Origin: Euperipatoides rowelli
Lineage: Eukaryota; Onychophora; Udeonychophora; Euonychophora; Peripatopsidae
Strand: one strand, 5' to 3'
Assembly (NCBI GenBank): GCA_003024985.2
Contig: PXIH01S0015689.1
DNA: 10,547 bases
Shown in pieces: positions 1 to 7,961 of the stretch (positions are counted from its first letter, which is position 1; each line of letters opens with the position of its first letter). A model generated the notes under the pieces. That model did no database searches. It saw nothing but the letters and a program-made list of their open reading frames with translations, and had not been told where the DNA came from. Made by a program: the position numbers and the translations under genes.

Positions 1-1145
1 AATTATTTGTCTATTTTAATTTTAAAATAATTCTAGATATTTTTTTTGTTACGTGTTTAATTTTATTATCCTTTATATATTTTGTTTTTAAATTTGAAAC
101 AAATTTCTATTATAACAATGCTAAGCTTTATACACTAATAAAATGGAAGATTATTGTTCCGTAATATACAAATTTAATTGTTTAAAATCTAATAAAAAAT
201 TATTAACCAACCTCTTCGATATTTTACTTAAAATAAATTTAAAAACTTAAAGAATAGACCATTTAATAAACTAGTGCTTTCTTTAACAATGGTCTGCTAC
301 TCAAAGAAGAATAAAAAAATGGCTTAGTGCTCCGATTCAAAATAGGCTATTGTATAACTTATACAGTGCATAATACAATTCAATTTGTATATATATTTGA
401 TTGTTACTGACATCTTGTCAATGTTAATCTGTATAGTTTTGAGTATAGTGTTTTTATTTAAAAAAAAAACGAAAAAGAGGACAAGAAAATGTTTCATTTC
501 TTCTCAATTAACCCCGTTCATTACTTTTTATGAGTGTTTACTTGATTTTCATTCAAAAGTTTAGAAAAGGAATTTTGGATTGAAGTATATTTTAAGGAAG
601 TGTGTATTTATAAAGAAAATAAAAAAGATCGTAATGAGAAAATAAAGTGCCGCCATAACATTATAAAATAAAAAATTTAATAAAGATCGTAATGAGGTGC
701 CGACAAAAGATGATAATATACAGTAAATTTGTCTTTAGATATATTGAGTTATTTAAAGAAAAATAATTAAAATTAATGATTAATATAACTTATACTGATA
801 TACTGTACATTATGCTGATAAATTCCAGCCAGTTTCACATTTCTTCTATTCAGGAAATGGATAACATGTTATTTCATAGTAGGAGGGAAGATCAATTATT
901 TTGAACATTTTAAACATATAAAAAATCTAAATAAGCTCAAATTGAGTTGTAATGTAGTCTGTGACTAGCCAATGAATGGAAGAAGTTAGCATGCTTGTGT
1001 AAAATCACATTTGAAGCACTGAAATGGAAAATTTTAAAAACGGTACTTACTGTACTTGATGAATATGCCTCGTATATACAGTATATACTGCATATCTTAA
1101 ATTCCTGTAGAAATTCAATCTTGAATCTCTTTTTTTTTCTTTTAG
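1..1145 (+). other. SGSM1/2: Intron of the SGSM-like gene (3' part)
   Basis: This non-coding stretch ends in a T-rich tract (about 1129-1143) and the acceptor AG at 1144-1145. It must be an intron because the following exon begins within a codon (only the third base is present), so an upstream exon ending in phase 2 is required. No upstream exon could be found in 1-1145. It holds a partial direct repeat at 624-702 and several TACAGTA/TACTGTA words (719, 801, 1048, 1077). Otherwise it is plain A+T-rich sequence. Confidence 0.75.
624..702. repeat. Imperfect direct repeat, two copies
   Basis: The 15-base word AAAGATCGTAATGAG occurs at 624-638 and again at 682-696. Both copies are followed by GTGCCG (647-652 and 697-702). 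In the first copy the two words are separated by eight A-rich bases; in the second they are joined directly. This looks like a local duplication followed by an 8-base insertion or deletion. It lies inside an intron and has no evident function. Confidence 0.8.
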
Positions 1146-1213
1146 TATTTATTGGGACTACGCCTTAGCTGTTCATTTGGATGAAATTGTCTATCTTCAT
1201 TGTCATCAGCAGT
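1146..1213 (+). CDS. SGSM1/2: SGSM-like Rab regulator, exon a (start of the PH-like Rab-binding region in view)
   Basis: This 68-base internal exon consists of one base completing an upstream codon, 22 full codons, and one base (T) that begins the next codon. It reads IYWDYALAVHLDEIVYLHCH followed by QQ. The W-D/E-Y-A...IVYLHCHQQ pattern is recognisable from SGSM1/SGSM2, just before the segment that starts [14 protein letters not shown]. Those proteins bind Rab GTPases (Rab9A for RUTBC1/2) through a PH-like domain and act on endosomal and trans-Golgi trafficking; this exon encodes beta-strands of that domain. The acceptor is preceded by a strong pyrimidine tract, and the donor at 1214 is GTAAGTA, a near-ideal site. 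The last T joins CG at 2503-2504 to give Ser. The exon is too short to be found as an open frame; the call rests on splice sites, phase and the match to the family as I remember it. Confidence 0.87.
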
Positions 1214-2043
1214 GTAAGTATTCAATAATTATTATGTAGTACCATAATATGTAACCCTTTTTGTTTTATAACGTTCCAAATCATTTATTTCTTCATGAAT
1301 CAACTTTGCACATTTCTTTTTTTAAGACATAGCCTACACAGTATCGTTAAAAAAATGTTTATTAGTTATCACAATTATTAAATGGTAATTTCCTGAACAA
1401 TTAAAGTTTATTTTTGCATGAATAAAACATATTGATCTAATTATTAATTTGTTACAGTTTTAGGTAGACTATCAATTAAAATAATCAATTTTTTTTTTTA
1501 TTATTTTCACTAAAGACATTTTTTAAAGGGTGTATTTACTATATTCTAACAGTTTCTTTTGTCTGACAGCATCTAAAAAAGTTGAATTCTGATTGAATGA
1601 CAATATCAATCCAGCATTTATTTTATTAAATATCTGAAAAATTGTTACATTTGTTAATATTGAATTCTAAAAATGTTACTGAAAATAAAATCTTGTAGCT
1701 ATCTCATTAATTATCAAATGACATCACTATATACACATACCAATGAATTATTGCAGTTTATTGAATACCGTAATAATAATAATAGACAAAATTTAAAGGG
1801 AAAAGCAGATTAAGCTTAAAATTTTAATGTTATTTGATGTAAATGTAGTTAATTCTCCATTTTTTTCCTAGTTATTTAGTGACATACTAGCATACCTGGG
1901 TAGTATAGTATTTGAAATAACATATTAAAGGTATCAATGATTTTATTACTAGTTTGTAATGCAAATGGTACTTTACACTCAAGTACCTACAATATATCAT
2001 ATTCAAAGACATTTGAAGAGTTCAGAATTAGATGGGGTCTATC

Positions 2044-2122
2044 GACCAAAAATTCAAAATGCACTTTTTTCATCCATCAAATGCATTTGGCATAGCTACA
2101 TCTAAATCCCTATTTTTTGGTC
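2044..2122. repeat. Inverted repeat, 9-base arms
   Basis: GACCAAAAA at 2044-2052 is the reverse complement of TTTTTGGTC at 2114-2122. The spacer of about 61 bases is slightly less A+T-rich than its surroundings. The arms are short and A-rich, so chance is possible; a tiny non-autonomous transposon remnant or a hairpin would look similar. Confidence 0.35.
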
Positions 2123-2460
2123 AATAAGTGATTTATAAATATTAAAAAAAGTAAAAAAAAGATTTAAATTGTCATAGTAATAAATAGGGCTCATAATTGG
2201 TATAAGTTATTAAAAATAAAGATTAAAATCTATATTTTGGTTTAAATATTTATTTGGGCAAATTTAGAATCATTCTTTTCGAGTTCTTTTTAAAAACAAA
2301 TTGTTTATCTTTTCAATTTAATCTTTCAAAAAATTATTGTCCAATAAAATAATAATATAGCAAGCTGATTAAAAACTAGTTTTATTCCTGTTAAAGTTTT
2401 GTATATAAAACTTAACCAAGAGTATAGAAAGTTAAAAAATAAATGTACTTTTAAGCAAAA

Positions 2461-2472
2461 TTTACTTTTCAG
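2461..2472 (+). promoter_or_regulatory. SGSM1/2: Alternative in-frame 3' splice site of exon b
   Basis: TTTACTTTTCAG ends at 2472, exactly 30 bases before the main acceptor at 2502. Used with the T at 1213, it gives TAT and then ten sense codons ([10 protein letters not shown]) that run in frame into the conserved GAT ACC GGA. The exon would then be 195 bases and the protein ten residues longer. The short form is preferred because it matches the spacing of HQQ to the D/S-GGT motif in the family as I remember it. Whether the upstream site is used cannot be decided from DNA. Confidence 0.4.
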
Positions 2473-2502
2473 ATTTTGTTGAGAATTTGCTTGTTTTTCC
2501 AG

Positions 2503-2667
2503 CGGATACCGGAGGTACAATAGTTTTAGTGGGTCAAGATGGTGTACAGAGACCTCCCATTCACTTTCCCAAAGGTGGTCATCTATTGTCTTTTTTGTCC
2601 TGTCTGGAAAATGGCCTTCTTCCTCATGGTCAGTTGGACCCACCTCTTTGGTCTCAGCGAGGCAAGG
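2503..2667 (+). CDS. SGSM1/2: SGSM-like Rab regulator, exon b (core of the PH-like Rab-binding domain)
   Basis: This exon is 165 bases: two bases completing Ser, 54 codons, and one base starting Gly. It reads [20 protein letters not shown], then [20 protein letters not shown] and [14 protein letters not shown]. This is the most conserved stretch of SGSM1/SGSM2 outside the TBC domain, and as I recall it is nearly identical to the vertebrate proteins, which makes the family call firm. In the PH-like fold the [15 protein letters not shown] part forms the C-terminal helix and the LDPPLW part the following turn. RUTBC1 and RUTBC2 bind Rab9A through this region. The acceptor is TTGCTTGTTTTTCCAG and the donor is GTAACT at 2668, slightly weaker than the others. 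The final G joins GA of the next exon to give the GKGKVFP sequence typical of the family. Which vertebrate paralogue is closer cannot be decided; an invertebrate would be expected to have a single pre-duplication gene. Confidence 0.95.
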
Positions 2668-3381
2668 GTAACTATAGAATTTGCTGTTGTGTTGAAATTA
2701 AATGTATAATTTATAAAATATGTCTTGTAACTTTGGTAAAAAAAAATTTACAAAATTGTTATTGTTTTATGCTTTTCTTTCTTATCAAATTCAATTAAAA
2801 TGACAAAATAATTAATTTAAGTAATGTTGAATCCACACAAATTCAATTTTGTGAAAACTCGTTTTGTCATAATCCATGCATAAACATTCAGTATAAACTT
2901 AAATTTTCACTTTTATAAAAAACAAAATAATTATTTTAAAATTTCATTAGAGANTTTTATAAAGTCAATTTTAAAATGAAAAATATGGAGTTAAAATTAT
3001 TTTTCTATTAAAAGATTGAGAATTATGAAAAAAAAAAGTACTGTAAATTCAATTAACAACAAAAAGATTATTACAGTAAATAGCAATATTTTAATTTTTT
3101 TCTTCTAAAATTTAAAATGTTACTTTTTATTTAAAATCAAATAGCTAAGCAGACATTTTTTCATATTTTCCTATTTTTGATAGCTTAACATTAAAAAAAG
3201 GAGATATTTTTCTAATACCGTACATATTTTGTTATTCTTTTAATTTAAATGCAAAAGATGATAGATTGACAATGAGACTAATAAAATGAATCAGTGCCAC
3301 TGGTACAATGACAAAAATGAGACAGTACCAAATTTCTAAAAAAAAAATTGTTTAAACAAATAATAATTTTTTGTTAAATAG
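2668..3381 (+). other. SGSM1/2: Intron b-c (714 bases)
   Basis: The donor is GTAACT at 2668 and the acceptor is TTTTGTTAAATAG ending at 3381. This is highly A+T-rich sequence with long A and T runs. It includes one ambiguous base (N at 2954) and the words TACTGTA (3039), TACAGTA (3072) and TACCGTA (3215). No gene, RNA or transposon signal was seen. Confidence 0.88.
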
Positions 3382-3522
3382 GAAAAGTGTTTCCTCGGCT
3401 CAAACGAAAAGGTACACGTTTGCAAAACAAGAAAGAAAATGAAGAAGGCAATGAAGAAGAGGAAGAAGAAGCCACAGATTATGTTTTTAGAATCATCACA
3501 GCACTTAAACCAGAACATTTAC
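3382..3522 (+). CDS. SGSM1/2: SGSM-like Rab regulator, exon c (end of the Rab-binding region and acidic linker)
   Basis: This exon is 141 bases: two bases completing Gly, 46 codons, and one base starting Pro. It reads KVFPRLKRKGTRLQNKKENE, then an acidic run EGNEEEEEE, then ATDYVFRIITALKPEHL. Family members have the same order: KVFPKLRKR, an acidic low-complexity stretch of variable length, then EATDYVFRIIYPG. The basic block followed by an acidic block is therefore expected. The run of six Glu is encoded by GAA/GAG triplets, a simple repeat likely to vary in length. The residues after VFRII differ from the vertebrate YPG motif (here TALKPEHL), consistent with a distant invertebrate. The acceptor is AAATAG and the donor is GTAAGA at 3523. 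The first two codons overlap the exon b/c junction that rebuilds RGKGKVFP, which fixes both splice sites. Confidence 0.95.
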
Positions 3523-3636
3523 GTAAGAAAAAATATATTTTGTGTTACAAATATTATATTTTGTAATAACGTATATAAATTGTCACCAAGTAAACATATG
3601 ATTGAATCATTCTGTTCATATGACTATAGGGTAATG

Positions 3637-5260
3637 TTACACATTAGGGTCATTTTCAGAAATATCACTGATTTCATCATCCAGGTCATTATTTGGAAGT
3701 CTTTTGTCCCAAATTCTTAATTCCACTATACCACATCTTTGTGCATGGTAGAGCTTTGACTTTATGTTTGGAGGTGTAAACAACTGTTATTTTTTTAAAA
3801 GCATGTGATCATTTAATCAACTATAAGAGTTGATTCAGAAGCATATGGCATGTCCTACATAACTGAAATGAATGTCATCAATCATCCATCAGTGATCCAT
3901 ATAAGATGGAGCATTAGGATTTGGTTTGTCATTCTCTGACTATATACACACTGTTGAAAATTTGTTATTTTAACTTTAGCAATAAATGCACCTCCAGTTG
4001 TTGTTAGTTTTTTTTCAAATGTATTATATTTATAATCAAATGTTAAATTCAAAATGAATATTTTCAATTCATCTATGATCTTGTCAGAAACTGTTACATT
4101 TTTTCCAAGTTTTTGGGTAGCTTTGAACTTGTCTTCTTGAGTTAATTTGAAATATCCAGTATGACAAATTTACCCTTTATTGTCAAATTACCTGTAGAAT
4201 CACATCCTGACATGGTATAAAATTCTGTCCGTGTAGATACTTTATTTGGGCATTATGGTGCGAATATTTAGTTTATGTGATATTACGTCTTCAAATGCTG
4301 GCACAAAAAGAAATCTAAATGAGGCATAGATACCTTTTATAGATACCTTTTGTGGCATCCATATTAAGTTAGCATCACTTTTTGGTGTAAGGTGAAAGAA
4401 GTTCATGTAATAGTGTGATAGTGCTACTTCATAAGCCATGCAACCATCAGTTGGTATCATTACAATTTTTAACTTGCAGGATCACCTTTTTAGCTTAGTG
4501 TGAGGTTAATTTATTTTTGTACCAATGAATGATAAAAGCATCTTCATTTTGACATATTAATTGTATCATCTACTGAGTATATCATTGTAGAAATTTATCT
4601 TAATGAAATCTTTTGCAAATGAGTTAGACACAATAGGAACTTCATATTTCCAGTATTTTGTTTTGCATCATTTTCAATAAAAAAAAACTCTACTTAAGAT
4701 TTAAAAAGTATATACAGTATGTTATTTGGTTTTTTTTAAGGGCCTGTAGTCCATGTTGTATATTGCTATGCAGAAAGAAAAAGCAAAGGTTACTGTCCAG
4801 AAAATTTAAGCTTTGAAAGAGCTTTCTTGTTCTGTAATTTATTTTTTGATTGGCAGTGAAGAATGTTCCTTTAAACATGGCTCCTGGAAATCTTGACATT
4901 CATAGTAGCTCATTATTTTATTCAGTGCAACATTTTGAGTTCTGACTACAAGAAAAAAATATTTCCATTTCCTGCCATTTAAATATATTTTTGACACACA
5001 GTTTTTCTGTTTAGCATTCAAAAACTAATAGAACAGTAATATGTTTGAATTTTTAAAAATTCATATACATTGAATCAATCTCCAGTTTCTATATTCATCT
5101 AACACCATTTGTTATCTCATTACGCTTTTGTCTCTTCAATCACACCTGTGGCCTTCCTATTTGTGAAAAGAATTTGAAAAGTATCTGTTGAAAGTTTGAT
5201 TATTCCTGCATTAACAGTGTGAAATGATATAGACACACAAGTAAACATACAAACTTTCAT
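3637..5260 (-). pseudogene. Broken antisense coding region of unknown family inside the intron
   Basis: On the minus strand a series of collinear open blocks covers most of the intron. It begins at an ATG (5258-5260) followed by a hydrophobic, signal-peptide-like stretch (MKVCMFTCVSISFHTVNA), and an in-frame TAA falls at 5120-5122. Further open blocks follow at about 5021-4839, 4899-4690 (other frame), 4650-4570, 4460-4242, 4225-4150 and 4150-3882. The last block, about 3775-3639, ends in an acidic tail (NDLDDEISDISENDPNV) and a TAA at 3637-3639. Several stops and frameshifts separate the blocks, so it cannot make one protein as it stands. The amino acid composition is protein-like, and the base composition looks less A+T-rich than in other introns. 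I do not recognise the family. It could be a decayed transposon gene, a virus-derived gene, or an old copy of a host gene. Two acceptor-like sites on the minus strand (near 4947 and 4771) leave open that it once had introns. No flanking target duplication was found. Confidence 0.42.
3815..3835. repeat. Short perfect hairpin
   Basis: AATCAACT (3815-3822) and AGTTGATT (3828-3835) are perfect reverse complements separated by five bases. It lies within the antisense gene remnant, between two open blocks. No T run follows and no function is evident. Confidence 0.5.
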
Positions 5261-5380
5261 AAAGAAATATTAAACTTTTATTTTTATATTATTTTGTCAT
5301 TTACAGTATATTAATATGCTAATACATTATGATTTGTTTCCTTCAAATAAACTTATAATTGTTTCTTAATTTGTATTTAG

Positions 5381-5564
5381 CTCAGGAAATTCTTGACCCT
5401 AAGGCAACTATCAAAAGTAATATGTTTCCCTGGCCTCACAACAGAGAATCTTCTGGCAAGAGTTCTTTAACCATCAGTATTCGACGACATTCCCATTCTA
5501 AAAGTATCTCTATAGATGAACCTCCAGAGAGATTTAAAGAAAATGTTACAAGTTCACCTTCCAG
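5381..5564 (+). CDS. SGSM1/2: SGSM-like Rab regulator, exon d (Ser/Arg-rich linker)
   Basis: This exon is 184 bases: two bases completing Pro, 60 codons, and two bases (AG) starting the next codon. It begins QEILDPKATIKSNMFPWPHN, continues through RESSGKSSLTISIRRHSHSK, and ends SISIDEPPERFKENVTSSPS. It lies where SGSM proteins have the long, poorly conserved linker between the Rab-binding region and the TBC domain, so the assignment comes from splice phase and position rather than similarity. The chosen acceptor keeps the frame open through all 60 codons, and the donor GTGAGT at 5565 is strong. The sequence is predicted to be disordered. The RRHSHSKSIS segment matches the R-R-x-S pattern of basophilic kinases, so it may be a phosphorylation site. 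Confidence 0.88.
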
Positions 5565-6139
5565 GTGAGTTTAATAATTTATTAATCATTTCAAAGATCT
5601 ATTTTTTTTTTTTCACTCTTTAAACAAGCTTTGACAACAGTGGTTTGTTAGTTTATTTTATAAAATCATTTATAACTTAATACAGTAAATTTTCAAGCAC
5701 TAATAACAGTTTGATTTTATTAATATGAAAAATTTTTTTTACACAGTATATACAGTAATTTAATCAGTCTTTAATATGAAGACAAATAGGAAACAGAAGT
5801 ACAGATACAAGAGGTAAACTAAGAATCATCTGTACTAAAACTATTTGAAATTTTATTCTTTATAAAATGATAAATTTGCCAATTTATCACTAATTACTGT
5901 AGGCCTATATTGCATATTTTAAAGTTATAAACTACTTTCTATTTTAAATTACAAACCACTCTGTCCAAGTTTGAAACTATTTTATTTTCTACTATTTTAT
6001 TTTCTAATAGCAAAAATGCCATCCATCTTGATAATTAGTCTGATGGGGAAAATAATTAAGTAAACTTTTTAATATTTTTATTGAAAATATCATCAAAAAC
6101 AAATTTTTTTTTAATCAGAAGATATTTTTATTTTAACAC

Positions 6140-6205
6140 TTTCAGTCCTAACCATGTAGACTGTGGTTTGATTCTCATCCGGAGACGGAATGGGAAGACC
6201 ACATT
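6140..6205 (+). repeat. Weak tRNA-derived SINE-like remnant
   Basis: GGTTTGATTCT, within 6160-6180, resembles the pol III B box GGTTCGANTCC with two changes. It is followed by a G+C-richer stretch CCGGAGACGGAATGGGAAG, unlike the surrounding intron. That arrangement is common just after the tRNA-like head of SINEs. No convincing A box was found upstream and the T stem does not pair well, so this is at best an old, truncated copy. The boundaries are approximate. Confidence 0.28.
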
Positions 6206-6384
6206 TTAACTCATCTTAAGTTTATTTTAATAGCTGCCTATAATTATAGGTTTAGCCATCATGGACAGCAGGATACATTTGTCTTCTAAATATTAAATTT
6301 TGACCATTAACGTATAGGCTTCCATCCCCTGTTAAAAATGGATGGGGAAATAAAATGAGCCATTTTTTGCCATTTTTACAGCAT

Positions 6385-6435
6385 ATACTGAATATACTGT
6401 ACATGTATATGTACTGTATATACTGTATATATACA
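6385..6435. repeat. Cluster of TACTGTA words with a small palindrome
   Basis: TACTGTA occurs at 6395, 6412 and 6421. Between the first two, GTACAT and ATGTAC form an inverted repeat with a four-base centre. The sequence continues into a TATATATA run. It looks like a short degenerate microsatellite built from the word that is scattered throughout the window. Confidence 0.7.
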
Positions 6436-7916
6436 CTTTGAGAATTTCAAGGACCACTAAATAAATTTTAGGTTCTAATTTCTACTGTAAATCTGATTTT
6501 CTTGCTTGCTAAAGTGAATATGGTCAAAATTACGACAATGAAATAGCACCCAAATGAAAATGTTATTGTTAAAATAGATACCGCATACTATTTTCAAATA
6601 TAGCTCAAACAGTGGGATATGACCTACTAATAATTATGCAATAGCCTAAATGTTTGTCACATAGGGAAAGTTTTTAACAGATGATGTTTTATGTATGATA
6701 TTTACAAATTGTATCCTTAATTATACATAATGTTTTTGTTTACACATTTATTTAGTCATATTAGGCTACTAATGTGAAACTATAACTTATGATAAATTAA
6801 ATTCTCCTTGTTGGCAGATTAATCTATTTTAGTGATTGATTTTTTTTATATATTATTAATATTATTACCAGGATTTGTTAACTTTTTAATTTTAAAATTT
6901 TTCTGTTTTAAAGTTAATTATAGAAGCTAAAATCATGACTTTGTTTGAAGAGCTAGATTGTACTAGCTGCCCAAAAAGAATGCAATTTAAATAAAGATTT
7001 AAAAATACAAACATAGTTTATATAAAATAACTTTTTAAAAAATGATTACCGTAATAATTTATTTATCAGAAAAAGATTCAAGGTTTAGTTTTTTTGTCAA
7101 ATCTTTTTTTTTTTTTAATGTTAAGATTTGATATTCTTATAGAATTTCTGAAAAAATAAAATGCTACAGTATGTAACAGATTTAAAGTGCTTGTGTTAAG
7201 AAAAAAGAAATGCGATGGGATATCAATCCAGAATATCTTTATGGGGGAAAAAAAAAAATAATGTCCATTTTGACAATCATCCAACATTGAAGAATTGTTT
7301 TTCTTTAGCAAAAATATTATTTCTATAATTTGAAAACTTCTGTTAATTTTTATTCTGAATTTCCATTTGCATTATTGAAGTTTGTATTTTTGATACAACT
7401 GTGGCTATTTTATGAAAATGGAAAGTAGTGATCCATTTATAATGCTTATTCATAGTCCATGGTCTATTCCACAAACCTATTTTTTTTTTTTGTCCTTAAA
7501 TCTATATTCATTCCATACCTACCACCAATTGGATCTTTATTAATCCCACTGACATGTCCTAAGCAATTCATCCTGACTACTGACATCTAGTGATTAATTT
7601 ATTAACTAGGGTAGCATGTAAAAATAAAATAATTTGAATGGACTTATTTTCACCATAGTTGATATGAAGGATTTGTTTTGTAATTAAATATTTTAGCCTA
7701 CTACAATAGACATCTGGTCCATTTACATGCAAATGTTGTATTGGATATGGAGGACAGAAAGTGTTAAAAATGCATGCTTTCTACAAAGAAAAAGTAATTT
7801 TTTTTTTTTTTTAAAATCTTAATGTAATTTTTCTCCGGCTGATTACCTATAATATTGTAACAAAAAGATAAAGTAATATACAAAATTATTTGAAAGCGTA
7901 TTATTAAAACTGCTAG

Positions 7917-7961
7917 GTCAGAATCAATGGTAGCTTCCGGCTCGGACTCAACTGAAAACTT
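7917..7961 (+). CDS. SGSM1/2: SGSM-like Rab regulator, exon e (45-base Ser-rich exon)
   Basis: This small exon reads one base completing Arg (AG+G), then SESMVASGSDSTEN, then two bases (TT) of the next codon. It is called because it is bounded by a TAG acceptor (7914-7916) and a strong GTAAGT donor (7962), enters in exactly the phase left by exon d, and stays open. Its Ser/Gly/Asp-rich content fits the linker (vertebrate SGSM1 has a comparable Ser/Gly stretch before the TBC domain). The competing acceptor at 7921 (GTCAG) would reach a TGA before the donor. The weak pyrimidine tract and the lack of strong similarity keep confidence moderate. Since it is 45 bases and both ends are phase 2, it could be skipped without breaking the frame. 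Confidence 0.62.

Larger units (their letters stand above)
1214..2502 (+). other. SGSM1/2: Intron a-b (1289 bases)
   Basis: The donor is GTAAGTA at 1214 and the acceptor is TTTTTCCAG ending at 2502, after a clear pyrimidine tract. The intron contains one copy of TACCGTAATAAT (1766-1777) and an inverted repeat with 9-base arms (2044-2052 and 2114-2122). A second usable acceptor lies at 2472. No exon, RNA gene or recognisable transposon was seen inside. Confidence 0.85.
3523..5380 (+). other. SGSM1/2: Intron c-d (1858 bases), mostly filled by an antisense gene remnant
   Basis: The donor is GTAAGA at 3523 and the acceptor is TTTGTATTTAG ending at 5380. The alternative acceptor at 5385 (CTCAG) would bring in a TGA three codons later, so 5380 is the true site. 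About 1.6 kb of this intron is a minus-strand broken coding region (3637-5260). Without it the intron would be only about 235 bases. Confidence 0.88.
5565..7916 (+). other. SGSM1/2: Intron d-e (2352 bases)
   Basis: The donor is GTGAGT at 5565 and the acceptor is ACTGCTAG ending at 7916, with a poor pyrimidine tract. The intron contains the densest cluster of TACTGTA words (6395-6427), TAGGCCTA at 5900, a weak tRNA-like remnant near 6140-6205 and one TACCGTAATAAT at 7047-7058. Long T runs sit near 7107 and 7799. No additional exon with compatible phase was recognised. Confidence 0.78.

Noticed and set aside
832-890. Acceptor-like TTCTTCTATTCAG before a short open stretch, considered as the exon upstream of 1146.
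   Set aside because: No donor leaving phase 2 follows before stop codons, and the residues do not resemble the family.
2326-2643. Minus-strand open frame of 105 codons opposite exon b.
   Set aside because: It is a shadow of the conserved + strand exon and runs into T-rich intron sequence coding for Phe/Leu/Tyr runs.
2954-2954. Ambiguous base N within an intron.
   Set aside because: It is an assembly or base-calling gap of one base with no biological meaning; it lies outside all exons.
3439-3720. Plus-strand 93-codon open frame starting inside exon c.
   Set aside because: It is out of frame with the SGSM exon; its Lys-rich start is exon c read in the wrong frame and the rest is intron.
5381-5400. 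Alternative acceptor CTCAG ending at 5385 for exon d.
   Set aside because: It would place a TGA three codons into the exon.
6321-6350. Inverted CCATCC...GGATGG pair.
   Set aside because: The arms are only six bases and chance is likely in 10 kb; no associated signal was found.
7078-7311. Minus-strand 77-codon open frame.
   Set aside because: It is dominated by Phe, Lys and Asn from T and A runs; no domain or conserved motif is visible.
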